Below, one piece after another: positions 9,170 through 20,900 of a DNA stretch of 64,000 nucleotides (the stretch's first letter is position 1; each line of letters opens with the position of its first letter). The translations under genes were made by a program, and so were the position numbers. A model generated the notes under the pieces. The model did not search any database, was not told the DNA's origin, and saw nothing but the letters and a program-made list of their open reading frames with translations. The stretch comes from Auriscalpium vulgare. Taxonomy: Eukaryota; Basidiomycota; Agaricomycetes; Russulales; Auriscalpiaceae. The stretch is taken from assembly GCA_019915015.1 (NCBI GenBank), contig JAHBBC010000025.1, positions 62,001 to 126,000 of the forward strand, read 5' to 3'.

Positions 9170-12100
9170 ATGCCCAGCGAAAGAACAAAGAAGAAGAAAA
9201 AGACAAGAGCTGCAGAAGGCTGGTTCGAAGAATCCTCTGCCTCGCACACAACATCGACGGTCCTCCAAGCCTCTGCCGATGGCCGTCGTCTGGTCAGCAG
9301 CTCAACGGCCGTGGTCCCGACGCGTCGCCTTCTCCAGCCAGTCACTCCGGCGCCCACACGCAGGCGGTCTCCATCCGTACAACCCGACCCAGGCGCGTTC
9401 AGCGGCGACTTCGACAACATTTCGGCGCAAAACGACCTCCTTGATGCTGTAGAAGGCGGGCTGTTGGGTGTGGATGACGTCGGTGAGGTCGTCCACATCT
9501 CTGCGGCGGACGTAGCGCTCGGGCGGGCGCGTCGATACCAGAACTCGGTAAGCTATCGATGGACCCGCATTAAATACAAAGCTGACCCTCCATCACAGGA
9601 CTTTCCTCTCCTGACCTGGATCCCGCTGCGCGACGAGTACTTGGACGAAGTATTGCGTCTGGAAGGACGCGGCGCACGCCCTGATGGGTGTCCGGGCTGC
9701 GGCAGCACAGCGGAGGCCACTATCCGCTGCCGCGACTGCTTTGGTGGCGGCATGACGTGTGCTTCCTGCGCCGTCAAAAGCCATGCTACGAATCCCCTGC
9801 ACCGCGTGGAGGTACGTGCATCATCAAGAGCGTCGAAGGCTTCAGCTTACAGTTCAACAGATGTGGAACGGGTCGTTCTTTGACAGGATCTCTCTGGCGT
9901 CCCTTGGCCTCCGAATTCAACTCAATCACCCGCCTGGCACGACGTGCGGCGCGCGCGAGGCGGCGCGTGCGGATTTCACAGTCATCCATACCAACGGCAT
10001 CCACAAAGTAAACCTCGACTTCTGTGGTTGCGGTCGCGCGTCTGGCATCGAGCGAAGGCAACAACTTCTTCGCGCTTCTTGGTGGCCTGCGACTACAATC
10101 GACCCGAGCACTGCGGCAACATTTGCAGCCCTGGACAAATTTCATGTACAGTCGTTGACGAGCAAACTCACGGGATACGACGCATACAAGGCACTGGAGT
10201 ACCAGACAGATAATTCGGGCCTCATGAATATCCCGGTACGTACGCAGACTATTATGCTTTGACGCTTACTCAATGCCTGAAAACTACAGGACCGCTTGCC
10301 GAGCTGGATGACGATGATACGTCAGTGGCGACACATCACGATGGTCAAGCGAGCGGGGCGCGGGCACGATGAGTCTGGAATTGGGGGGACAAAGGATGGA
10401 GAGTGCGCCGTGATCTGCCCAGCCTGTCCGCACCCCGATATCAACCTCCCGGAGGGCTGGGATACGGTGCCGACAAGGCGAAGGTGTGTTGCGCCTGCTG
10501 ATTTGATTTCATCCTCCTCTAACAACTTGCAGTTGGCTTTACCGGCTGAATCTTGCTATTGATGCCAATTTTCGACTAAAGAATCGTCTCCGCTCATCCA
10601 AAACTCTCGACCCCGGCCTCAACACAGGAAAATCGTATTTTGTCGGTGATGCGGACTACGAGCAGCACCTGTCAAAGTACGTTGATCAGGACGAGGTAAG
10701 GCTGCCCTGCCTTTCGTGATAGCTGTTTGCGTTGACTGACCGCCTTCTAGATGAGCGGCTGCTCACGCTTTGCCGCCCTCGCGGCTGCAAATCTCAAGAG
10801 CACCAAGGGGCTGCGGGTCACAGGGGTCGGAGGAGTATTTTGTGTGCGGCACGACATGTGGAGGCCCATGGGCCTAGGCGATCTACAAAAAGGAGAACGG
10901 TACGTGTCAATCCGCACTGGTAACGACGCTCGCTGATGACGCCGATCCCGTTATAGATACTGTAACATGGATTATATATTCTTTAGCACCCTCAAGGCCG
11001 TCAAGAACTCGTCACTGCTGGTATCCTACGACATCGCATGCCAGTGGTCAAAAAACTTGCTCAAGCGGATGGCCGACGTCCCGCATTGGTCCCTGCCCTT
11101 GTGGGTTCGCTACGTAGTCCCGAAATTCCACCACCCTGCGCACCGAGAAGAATGCCAGGGCCGGCTCGCCCTACCGTCCGAACCCGGTGCTGGACAAAAT
11201 GATGGCGAAGCCCCCGAACGCAGCTGGTCCAATTTGAACGGCGCCGCTGCAAGTACGAAGGAGATGGGCCCCGGTGCGCGGCACGACACATTGGACGACC
11301 ATTGCGGGCACGCCAATTGGCGTAAATGCGTGGGACTTCGTGCGTATATCAGTTTCTGTGTCTCAGGAGTTCCGCTCATGCTCTCACAGTGACCTCCCTG
11401 CCTCGTCGTCTCAAGAACGCAATCCAGGAGGCCGCAGTGCAAGGCGACGTGTTTACGGACTTCTCAACTGCCCTACAGGACGACCATCCGGAGGCGCTCG
11501 CCGAATGGAAGGAAGAGATCGCACAATGGGAGGCTACAGAGGAGGGCCCGAGTCCATATCGCAAACCGTCGACTGGTGAGTTCACTGCGCTCTGCTGTAT
11601 CAACATGGCCGACCTTACTGACCCATAGTTGCAGATGTCACGGTCGCAGATGTACGGCTAGAGCTTGCGGAAGAAGATAACGAGGCCGTTGTAGCTGATG
11701 CGTTGACGACGTCGCAGCCCGCAGCGAACGCGTTCATTCTGATGGGCTTGCGGATTCAAGGCATGCAGTAAGTGTTCTCTGTTTTGCTTGAGTGCGTCTT
11801 GCATACTAATCGACGGCTGCAGGCTTCGACTGCGTCTCGATAAGCGTCCCATGGCGGTCGGGGACACATCAAACCAGCTTGCTCGGGTACAGGAGTCACG
11901 CACGGCCCTCCTCCGACTCATTCACCGATTCCGCGCCGATCAAGAAATCCACATGCCTCGGGTGGCCACCGTCATCGACCACGATGAGTCGACACAGTCG
12001 CACACCACTATGCAGCCTGAAAACATCAAACTCTATCTCCCATCGGACATCGACGACGGCCAGCGCCACGCGCTGTGCGACCCCTCCCTTGTCGACATCG

Positions 12101-12936
12101 AATCGAAGCTACGATTGGCGGCAACGAATGAAGCCCTGGACGGCGTGCGGCATCAGCTGCGCTTCCGAACGTACGTGAATAAATTCAAGATTACGAACGT
12201 CACGGGTCAGAGGAAAAACACCCGGGCGCGTGCGCTGCAAGCGCGTATTGAAGTCGGTGTCAAGCGCGACGCCGAGACGTATCGCATGCATCGTGCTGCG
12301 CACCTGCGACTTGTTGGACATGGCGATTGGGAGAAGAAGCTGCAAGTCCTCGATGACAGCCATCTCGTCGGCCTCGGTGCCCGGCTCATCGATGCAATAG
12401 ATCAAGCAGACCAAGACCGGGTCGTGGAGTTCTTGCGAAGTCGGAGGGGTGGCGAAGCCAGCGGTGAAAGCCGCTATAAGCTCCCCTGGATCTGGTACAC
12501 CGAGGCGTCGGGTGAGGATGGGGACGATGGGGATCTCTCAAGAGGTACGTCGCAACGTTTTGGCCGTCGAGCTCTGCTAACTGCTGCCATTGCAGACCTG
12601 AAAATCGAGTGGTTCAAGGCTCGTGCACGCTCCACGCGGTGGCTCGAAGAGGTGCTGCAAGTCCAAGAAGATATGCGAAGGGTTGAAGCCACCTACCTTT
12701 GGCACTCTCGGACCTGGACCGGACGCGGCACAGCCCGCTCGAACACGGGCCCAGCACTCGCCGAAGGCCTCCTGGCATATGCGTCCAAGCAAGCGGCAAT
12801 GTTTCAAGGGCTGGCAAATCGATGCACCAACCGCTGGGCCGACGTTCGAGTTGAGGCTGTGCGGTTCCTCGAGAGTCGGGAGGATGACGGTTTTCGAATC
12901 GGCGGTCCAGAGGGCGAGGCGATGGATGTGGATTGA
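9170..12936 (+). CDS. KDZ transposase with CxC2-like cysteine cluster (copy 1)
   Basis: The gene starts at ATG 9170, has about ten exons separated by 45-65-bp introns, and stops at 12936. The N-terminal CxC2-like cluster has C-x2-C and C-x2-C pairs (CPGCGS, CRDC, CASC) before HRVE, typical of basidiomycete KDZ-associated proteins. A further Cys/His region (CGCG, CPACPH) follows. The RNase-H-like transposase core has three family blocks: AIDANFRLK near 10560, YDIACQW near 11030, and GEAPERSW followed by HDTLDDHCGHANW near 11210-11320; these probably carry the D, D and E catalytic residues. The helical C-terminus is rich in R, E and K. All exons keep frame and no lesion was seen, so the protein could be intact. 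The copy 2 protein is clearly homologous but diverged. Confidence 0.87.
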
Positions 12937-13445
12937 ATGGTGCGTCCTCATCCTTTTTGTTTTCTCTTTCAAATGCTAATCATAGGGTGAAACTACAATT
13001 CTCCAGGTCTCTTTCATGCTTCTCGAGCCCATGTCAAATATATCCATCCACCCCTCTTCATTCCCAGCCCCCGGTATTATTTGCAGCATTTATGACGGTT
13101 GTCGGACATTGTTTTCGCAGGTTTTCCCATGCTTTTCCGGTCCCCTACCCCCATCCCAATATATTAGATTTGCTCATTCATATATCTCGCCCCCACCCCC
13201 ATTTCCTGCCCCCGTTTTATTTTTGGGATTTATTACGGTTTCATTTTGCTTTTTTCGACGATTTTCCGATGTATTCCCGCTCCCCCACCCCTACCCCGCT
13301 ACCCTAGAATATATTCTGTATTTTATATGATATTTCCCGTAGTTTCCGAGCATGAATAATAATATATATGCTTATCGGTCTTGAATTGTAATGCGTGGAC
13401 CGATAGGCATCGGTATGTATTACTATTAAGCTACAGGGACGCCTG
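12937..13445 (+). repeat. KDZ copy 1 non-coding 3' end with degenerate tandem repeats
   Basis: There is no gene here. The stretch is pyrimidine-rich with runs of CCCC. Two blocks near 13085 and 13232 are similar at a spacing of about 150 bp (TTTAT-ACGGTT...TTTTCC...CCCC...AATATATT). Near the end, ATCGGT and ACCGATA motifs occur in both orientations (13378-13413), then the terminal CTACAGGGACGCCTG. Copy 2 has the same motif order, so these are candidate transposase-binding subterminal repeats. Confidence 0.6.
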
Positions 13446-14542
13446 GAGGGTTTGGACGCGGCGGGACCGACGAGGGACTTGGCTCGCAGCCAAGCGATGA
13501 GGTCACCTTCGGCGGCGAGCATCAAGTCCTTTACCTCCGGGCCAGTTCGTGGCGCGAAGGTTGCCCATCCGGTGATGGGCGGTCCTCGGCGGTTAGGGTG
13601 CCCGGGAATGGGCTGCCGGCCTGCGGACGTGGGCGGCGGAGGGTGTACGTGCGGGAACGGTGACGGTGCTCCAGCCTGCACGGTGGAGGTGGAGGCAGCC
13701 GGCGCTGCCGCGCGCTTCCGCTTTTTGGTGGGCGGCGGTCCGCTCGCGCTCGCGGCGCGGGCAGACTCCTCGACGGCTGCTGCCCAGTCTTCGAGGTACT
13801 CCTCTTCCTCGTCAGAGAGTGGAGGGCCCTGCGGTCCCTGAGGCGCGGGCTTTTGCTTGGCCTTCATCTCGTCATGGACGATGGTCAAGTTGTGCAGCTT
13901 GCGCTGCACCGTCTCTAGCTCCGCCTCGAGCGTAGAGACGCGTTCTCTCGCCGTATTCCGTTCGAGACGGAGGTGCTCCTCGGTCTGGCGCGCTCGGTCG
14001 CGCGAGCCGAGGGCGTCATCGAGCTTGTCTTGCAGCTCGTGACGTGCCTCTGCCTCCGTGCGGCGGACTCGGTCAACCGATTCCGCTGCGAAGGCGAGGC
14101 CGCGGTCGATACCGTCTTCGACGAGGTTGTTGCGGGCGCGTTCGTACGCGTTTTCCGCGTGCTCCCAGCTGGAAGACCCGTCGTTGAGGTGGAGCGCATA
14201 GGAGGTACAGACCAGGCAGTTGTGGGAATGCCTGAACTGGAACCTCTCCCTATCGAAGGTCCAATGGGGTCCCCCGACGTTGGGGATGCGGACTCGCACT
14301 GGCACGTCGGGGGTCGGGTCGCTTGGCACTCCTGGGAGAGCCGGACCCGTAGCTGCGAACAGCGGCGGCGCATCAGGTTCGGTGTTCATTGCGTCGGCGG
14401 GCAAGCCCGTGCGCGGCGCAGTGTTCACCGGCTCCAGTCCCGTAGGGGCTGGAGGCCCTGCTGCTTGCGCAGCAGGGTTGGAGGGAGCAGTGGACGAGGC
14501 GGGGACGATTGGGGTGGTGTTGCGGGACGACTGGGATGACAT
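13446..14542 (-). CDS. Element C ORF3, 3'-truncated by KDZ copy 1
   Basis: This is a third sense-strand ORF downstream of pol in element C, starting at ATG 14542. The N-terminal 95 residues are rich in Ala, Pro and Thr. A segment HWTFD...RHSHNCLVC follows, then about 120 residues of heptad-like R/E/A-rich coiled coil, an acidic patch (DEEEEYLEDW) and a basic KKRKR cluster that may be a nuclear signal. The authentic frame is cut at 13445/13446 by KDZ copy 1; about 47 further codons are read from KDZ sequence. Element A has an ORF3 with the same order (W-x-Y-D, RH-x3-C-x-C, coiled coil, KKKKRKKKK). It is not a recognisable envelope gene, and function is unknown. Confidence 0.75.
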
Positions 14543-14617
14543 GGTGGTGGTAGCAGAAAGTGCTGAAGTCGCCGTTGGCGCACTTCAGATCCTTTTAGGG
14601 ATCCACGCGCCTAGATG

Positions 14618-14677
14618 AAGATCTCACTTGGTGAGATCTCCTCAGGGCGCCTGTCGCTATCTGACAACCGGGCGTCA
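14618..14677. other. Two perfect hairpins between C pol and ORF3
   Basis: AGATCTCAC and GTGAGATCT form a 9-bp stem with a TTG loop (about 14618-14638). ATCTGAC and GTCAGAT form a 7-bp stem just after it. They lie in the 160-bp gap between ORF3 and pol, where internal initiation or RNA structure might help express ORF3. That role is conjecture. Confidence 0.5.
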
Positions 14678-14702
14678 GATTTGCCGCAGATTCCATCGGG
14701 AT

Positions 14703-17700
14703 CTAGCGGCGGTTCCGAGGAGACACCGCCTTACGCGCGGCGATCTTCCTTGGCAACTGCCTCCACTCCGCTACTCCTTGTAGCGCGAGATACTGGTCGA
14801 GGGCCTCCACCTCGTCCAGATTTTCGATGGGCTCCCAGGTGTAGTCACCTAAAGCCCATCGAACCTGGAAGAGGATAGTCTTCCCCTTCCAGTCGTGTCC
14901 CACGATCGCGTCGACGACCCACTCCTCGTCGTCGGCGCGCCCAAAGTCGTAAAAGGCTTTGGGCTCCCGTCCCGGGAACAGTGCGTCGTCGTTGGCTTCG
15001 TGCTTCCTCAGCAGTGAGGAGTGGAACGTCGGGTGTATCCGGCGTTTCCGTAACTCCTCAGGGAGATCCAACTTGTAGTTGGATGTCTCGGGTCGTGCCT
15101 CGATCACCGAGAAGGGCCCGATGTACTTCGGCAATAGCTTGAACGCCCTCCCCTTGGGGAGGTTTAGGTTAAGCGTGCTGAGGTACACCAGGTCACCGAC
15201 CTGGTACTCGTCGCCCTCGCTTCGGCGACGGTTCGCGTGGAGCGTCTGCTTCACGCGGGACTCTATGATGGAGTCGTGCGCACGCTCGAGACTCTCCCGT
15301 GCGTGCCTGGCGTATTCTCGTACGCCAGGGTACGGGGTACTTGCCACGGGGAACTTTATGATCCGTGGCATATACCCGTACGTCAACTCAAACGGGGCGT
15401 ATCCGGTGGATGCGCTCACGCTGGAGTTGATGGCAAACTCAGCGAGCGGCAGATGGCGCACCCAGTCCGATTGGTCCGGGCGTACCATGCTCCGCAAAAT
15501 CTGAGACACTGTGCGTATCGCGCGCTCAGATGCACCGTCGGTCTGCGGGTGAAACGATGTCGACATCGTTAATTTCGTGCCCGTGATCCGGTGCAGTTCA
15601 CGCCAAAATATTGACGTGAACTTCGCGTCCCTATCGGATACGATGGAATCTGGGATTCCATGAAGCCGTACCACCTCGCGCATGTACAGTGTTGCGAGCT
15701 CGGTGGTCTTGGTGCGCGTGGTAATCGGCACCAAGTGGATTAACGACGTGAACCGGTCTATGACCAGCCACACGTAGTCATATCCGTCAGACGGAGGGAA
15801 CGGGCCGAAGAAGTCCATTCCAATGGATGACCACGGCTGCTCGGGCGTTGGCAGACTTTTCAAAAGTCCGGCCGGCGCTTTGTTCAGCGTTTTGGTGGTC
15901 TGGCAGGTTCCGCATGACAAGCAGAACTTGTCTACATGCTTGCCTAGCCCTGGCCACCAGAACCATCGGCGCACATACTCGGCGGTTCGCTGACCCCCGA
16001 GATGCCCAATGATATTGTGGGCCGCGCTCACAATCATCTCGCGCAACTTGCGCTTCCCGACCATCGCGTCAGGCACGCAGACACGGTACTCGCCACCTGT
16101 CGTCTTCACCCAGATTAGTTCATCACGCGTTTCAAACGCTGCGTGTCTATCTGGGTGTTCGCGAATGTCGGCAAAGAATGTGTCATGTGCGTACGTGGAG
16201 CGAGCTAGTCCGGCCCAATCCACGTCTGCGCTGATCATCTCATGTAATGAGGGCCCTCCTTGTAGGGCGCTGTCCACGGCCTGATCTCCATCGGAGTTCT
16301 GTCCAGTGGCCAGCCCCGCTGATTGTTGCGCATGCTGTGCCAACTCAGCGGCCTCGATATCTCGAGTTGCAACCAGCTCTTTGACAGAGATTGCTGCTAG
16401 TTCGAGGACGCGTTCCGGAGACAGGTCATCATGATCTGGATCCAGTACTTCGTCCATTCGAACGTACTCAGTGCCTGGCGGATCGGGGCCGGTGCCGCTG
16501 AATATCCTCGAGAATCCATCGGCTACTATATTGTACGCGCCTGAGACGTATACAATTTCCTTGCCGAATGTGGCAAGGAACTCCCACCACCGCGCTTGCC
16601 GTGGTGAGAGGTTGGCGCGAGTCTCGAAGAATTCGAGGGCCTTGTGGTCGGTGACGACTGTGAAGTGTCTTCCTCGCAGCTTATCCGACCATTTGGCCAG
16701 TGCTTCTAGCACCGCCAATGTCTCCTGCTCGTACGTGAAGTAATTCTTCTGTGCGTTGGAGAACTTCTTCGACATGAATCCTGCAGGATGACATGTCTGC
16801 CATTCATCGCCTTGGCCATATACGGCGCCAACTCCGTAGGTGGAGGCGTCGCATATTACCCATATGGGCACTCCTGTCCTCGGGTCTATTGGCCTGAGGA
16901 TAGGAGTTTTGCAGGCTAGATCGCGTATGCTCTCAAAGCATCGCTGCTGCAAGGGGCCCCAGATGAATGGCCGCCCATGTCCCATAATCCCCGAGAGGGG
17001 TGTTGTGTACGCGGTGACATCTGGCATAAAATGTGCCAGATACTGTACCAGCCCCAGGAATCTACGGACATCGTCCTGGTTTCTAGGGACGGGCCAGTTA
17101 CGGACGCGCGCCATCTTGTCAGAGTCAGCGTGTAGTCCGTCCTTGTCCACAATATGGCCAAGACAATCCATTTTCATGGAATATATGTCGCACTTTTCCT
17201 GGCTCAGGAATAAGTGGTTCGTCCTTAGTCGGTCGAACACCACCCCCAGGTGGGATTCGTGTTCCTCGATAGAGTCGGAGAATACGAATATATCGTCAAG
17301 ATATACATGAACGTAAATTCCAATGAGGTCTTGGAATATTACAGTCATGAGTCTTTGAAATGTAGCAGGGGCATTGCAGTCCCCTTGCTGCATGACAAGA
17401 CTTACGAACGTCCCATAGATCGTGGCGAACGTTGTCTTCCAGACATCGTCCGACTCGATACGGATCTGTTCGTATGCATCGCTCATGTCGATCTTCGTAC
17501 GGAACTTTGCGCGAGCGACGTCCATACGGATTTGATCCTGGTCAGGGAAGGGTGTTACATCCTTCTCTGTGTTGTCGTTGCGTAACCTTGCATCGACAAC
17601 AGTCCTGAGCTTCCCTGATTTCTTGGGGATGCACAGGAGTGGGGCTGCCTCGCGTGCAACGCGGCGTTCCCACCATCCAGCCGCTTCATAGCGCTGGATC

Positions 17701-17978
17701 TTCTCAGCGAGTTGTGGCTTGAGAGCATCCGGGCATCGTGGGAGGCGAAAGTTGATTTTCAACTTCTCGTCTATCAGCGATATCCGGTGATTGACTAGTC
17801 TAAACGGCGGTAGTTCGAGCGGTACGGGGCACATCACGTCCCGTGTACGCTCGTACCATGCCTGCCTCAACTTGTCGATTTCCGTATCTTCCCCTACATC
17901 CGGAGGCTCTGGCTCCGGGCGCCGAGGAGGCGCCTCGGTGGTGGCAGGTTCTACTCTCATAGAGCCTGCCGACACACT
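14703..17978 (-). CDS. pol: Element C Pol: RT, RNase H, integrase, chromodomain
   Basis: About 1090 codons are open, in the same frame as gag and separated from it by one UGA. The RT catalytic motif is YLDDIFVFS near residue 229. RNase H has ICDAST, YEQET and VTDHKAL. The integrase zinc domain is H-x4-H...C-x2-C (HNIIGH, CGTCQ), and its core is GMDFFGPF, SDRDAKF and GASERA. A C-terminal chromodomain (EWVVDAIVGH...VRWALGDYTWEP) places it among the chromoviruses, which often target chromatin marks. No ATG lies directly after the stop; the first codon in the frame after the UGA is AGT, which fits readthrough or a fusion. No frameshift was seen. Confidence 0.93.
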   Translation of the reverse strand, partial: SVSAGSMRVEPATTEAPPRRPEPEPPDVGEDTEIDKLRQAWYERTRDVMCPVPLELPPFRLVNHRISLIDEKLKINFRLPRCPDALKPQLAEKIQRYEAAGWWERRVAREAAPLLCIPKKSGKLRTVVDARLRNDNTEKDVTPFPDQDQIRMDVARAKFRTKIDMSDAYEQIRIESDDVWKTTFATIYGTFVSLVMQQGDCNAPATFQRLMTVIFQDLIGIYVHVYLDDIFVFSDSIEEHESHLGVVFDRLRTNHLFLSQEKCDIYSMKMDCLGHIVDKDGLHADSDKMARVRNWPVPRNQDDVRRFLGLVQYLAHFMPDVTAYTTPLSGIMGHGRPFIWGPLQQRCFESIRDLACKTPILRPIDPRTGVPIWVICDASTYGVGAVYGQGDEWQTCHPAGFMSKKFSNAQKNYFTYEQETLAVLEALAKWSDKLRGRHFTVVTDHKALEFFETRANLSPRQARWWEFLATFGKEIVYVSGAYNIVADGFSRIFSGTGPDPPGTEYVRMDEVLDPDHDDLSPERVLELAAISVKELVATRDIEAAELAQHAQQSAGLATGQNSDGDQAVDSALQGGPSLHEMISADVDWAGLARSTYAHDTFFADIREHPDRHAAFETRDELIWVKTTGGEYRVCVPDAMVGKRKLREMIVSAAHNIIGHLGGQRTAEYVRRWFWWPGLGKHVDKFCLSCGTCQTTKTLNKAPAGLLKSLPTPEQPWSSIGMDFFGPFPPSDGYDYVWLVIDRFTSLIHLVPITTRTKTTELATLYMREVVRLHGIPDSIVSDRDAKFTSIFWRELHRITGTKLTMSTSFHPQTDGASERAIRTVSQILRSMVRPDQSDWVRHLPLAEFAINSSVSASTGYAPFELTYGYMPRIIKFPVASTPYPGVREYARHARESLERAHDSIIESRVKQTLHANRRRSEGDEYQVGDLVYLSTLNLNLPKGRAFKLLPKYIGPFSVIEARPETSNYKLDLPEELRKRRIHPTFHSSLLRKHEANDDALFPGREPKAFYDFGRADDEEWVVDAIVGHDWKGKTILFQVRWALGDYTWEPIENLDEVEALDQYLALQGVAEWRQLPRKIAARKAVSPRNRR

Positions 17979-17981
17979 TCA
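17979..17981 (-). other. In-frame UGA between gag and pol of C (candidate readthrough)
   Basis: Gag and Pol share one frame and are divided only by this UGA (GAA-TGA-AGT). Element A has a UGA at the homologous place, also after GAA, and the following codons align (GTA-GA-CCT-GCC-ACC in both). Two elements keeping the same single stop suggests programmed readthrough rather than chance mutation. Confidence 0.6.
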
Positions 17982-20900
17982 TTCGTCATCATCTTTCGGT
18001 GCTTGACGTGCGGCTTGCACTCGAGGGTGTGCCGCTCGCGCACGTCCTGTGGACTTGCGCTGCTGTGCGCGTACGCGCTCGGCGTCAAGGGCCACTGCGG
18101 GGATCGATTTGCTTCCGATTTTCACAGTGTGGTCCTCGAAATCGAGCTTGACCTTATTGGCACTCATGAATGGGGTGCCCAATATTACGTCGTAGTGCTC
18201 GATATTCGCCACGTCGAGGTATACGGGCGCCTCATGCTGTCCGACCGTGACAGTAGAGTTAGTGCCGTAGTTAATACGGCACTTGCTCCCTATGACACCC
18301 AATTGTAGTGTCATAGGAGCGTGAAGTTCGAATACGTCGAGCTTCGCGACATGGGCAGCATCCATGCTGATCCCATTCGTTGTACTGCCGCTGTCAAACA
18401 GTGCGTACATTGGCGTATTGCCTACGTTGATAATTGCTCCGAGCACTTGGTGCTTCACATTATCACGTACCGGCTGCTCTTCTGGTGAGGAGTTGCGCCG
18501 GATGTTCGCTGAGTACACCCACTGTGTGGGTTTCGGCGGGCTAACTAGGTTAGCCTGCTGAATCTTCGCGCGCATTGCGAAGAGCCGCAGTTCCTTTTGC
18601 GTGTCCACACGCGCTAGCTGCCTGCGCGGCATAGCGTGCGTCCCCTCCCCCTGAACATCTGGGGCAAGGTCCGCGCTAGGATTTTCCCTTGCGGGCTCGT
18701 CTGCTAGTGGCGGCGGCTCGGAGTCTGAGTCGTCGCTCTCAGGTCCAGCTGATGATGCTGCGGCCTGAGTTGTGGGTTTCATTACACGATACCTTTTTAT
18801 AGGTATCGTGTGCACCGCGCGCTCTGCGTCGTGGTACCCTTTTACCCAGTCGTTGGACATGGTGTGTGAAGGGCGGAAGATCTTAAGTTCGGACCATACG
18901 GCTGACAACGCGGTGTTGTAGCCTAGGTTAAACTGATCTTCTATTGCGTCCTCGTAATATTTGCGAGCGCGTAGAAGATCTGCGTCTCCACGGTCCTCGG
19001 CCCGTCGGATATGTGTCGCGTATGTGAAACATGACGCGCACATCGTCTGATGTGAGCAGGCGTGTCCTGGGTTGACCACCAGGTGCCGCGGGTCCAAAGG
19101 CTGGTACCCAGCGGCGGCCGTTGCTTCGGCTTGCAGGGCTTCATGCTGATCGCGCAATTCGCGGGGCAGCTGAAACCAAGCTTCCAATTCACGGCGACGG
19201 TCACTATGCCTGACCTGCGCGTCTAATTCAGACGCTCGGCCGAAGCCCGGGGTGTCCCCAGGCTGGTATGCTGAAACAGCTTCAGCATACGTCATACCGA
19301 AGTCGCCTTCGGCAGACGGACCGTAGTACGTTCCCCCTAGGTCTTCTCCTGGGGGTATCAGCGTATCATCGGGGTACTCGATGATTGCGTCTGGTCCCGC
19401 CCCGAGTGGCGCCTCCTCGTCCGAGTCGTTTACGACTTCTTCGAGAGCGGGAGGTTCATCCAGCGGTATAAGCGCTGGTAACTCATCCTGCGGGACGAGT
19501 TGCATGAAATGCATGCAGATGGGGCTGCCATCCGCATCCGATTCATCATCGGATGCCTGGTTCTCCAGGTTCTCTGCGTACTCATCCGCAGATTCGTACT
19601 GACTTCCGTACGGATCGTCACGTTCGGAGTCGTCGCTCTGGGCGCCAGGGTCATCCTCGCGCCCAGGACTGTTCTGGTCGTCACTATCGTGTTCAACTCG
19701 AGCAGCGTGCATCCGTGGGCCCCCTTTCTTGGGGCACACCGCATCGCCCATGTAGTGGCCTGGCTGCCCGCATGCGAAACACATGCCAGGCTTCGTTCCT
19801 GGCTTCCCTTTGTCTCTAAAGGTTTTCACCTCGGGACGGGGTCCCTCGTAACGCCTTCCGGCGGCGGGGAGAGGAGCCTTTGGCCGCTCCTTATACTCCT
19901 TGCGCTCTGGGCGCCGGGAGTCTCGCTTACGGTTGTGAGTCTTTGACGACTGACCGCGCGAGTCCTTTTCCTTTTCCTTCGCAAATGCGGGCTGGCCCAT
20001 AGTGGGCCTCTCCATTGAAGGACGGAAATCTCGGGCGTGTTCACGCGCGAGTTTAATGCTATACTCGGACTTCAGGGCAAAGTCGAGCATCTGGGCGGAC
20101 GTATGTTCGTCCAGATTTGCACTATGCGTCTTGAACATCAGGTCAACGATCTCCGTGGGGAGACCGCTCATGAACTGTTGTCGGAACGTATAGTCGTCTG
20201 GCATTTCTACCAGACGGCCGGAGTTGCTGCGTAACTCATTAAAGTAGCCAGCAACTCCCTTCTTGCGCGAGTAGCGAGTGCCGTAGAACGCACGGACCGC
20301 GTCTTGTGTCCCCGAGCTCATGATGAATCGGCTGTGAAGTCCGATTATCACTTGCTCGAAGGTCCAGTTACGCTTCTGGCGTCCCTCGGACTCGACCTCG
20401 TCGTGAAACCAGGTGGCGGCTGGTCCGCTCAGGTTTTGCCCGACAAAGTCGACACGGTAGGCGTCATACTCCTCGCCGTTTATTCCGCTCAGCCGCATTA
20501 CGCGGAGGAGCGACGATACCCACTCCTCCATCTTGGGGTGATTATCCTCTCCATCAAATGGAGTGGGTGGGTTCTGCTTTATGGTTTTTACACCAGGAGG
20601 CAGTGCGTATGCTTCGGTGGTTCGCTTGCGGACCATTTCTACTATACGCTGCAGGGGCCGCAGCTGAGACGTGGCTCCTATGGGCACGCTCATGCGGTTC
20701 CCTGTAGGGTTGAGTTCGTTCACTCCCCGTAGTGTCATTTTATGCGGGCCGATGCTCGCATATGCGGGTAGCCTTGGGCCTGCCGCATACGACATATGGG
20801 ATACGAACCCATCGTCGACTTCTGTGTAATCAGAGGTGTCCCCGTCGGGACGATCATCGCCGGCGTCATAGGCCGACATGATCTCGCGTATCGAGGGCGC

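Larger units (their letters stand above)
7978..13445 (+). mobile_element. KDZ transposon copy 1, right-hand part
   Basis: The element carries a TET/JBP gene followed by a CxC2-type KDZ transposase gene, then a repeat-rich non-coding 3' end. Its 3' terminus is placed at 13445 because CTACAGGGACGCCTG (13431-13445) is shared exactly with the 3' terminus of copy 2 (24237-24251 on the other strand), and the flanks differ outside it. Its left part is off-window because G1 interrupts it. It is itself inserted in ORF3 of gypsy element C. Confidence 0.8.

Noticed and set aside
9170..12936. Cysteine cluster protein and transposase as two separate genes
   Set aside because: Short introns with good splice sites and consistent phases join all exons, and copy 2 has the same structure.
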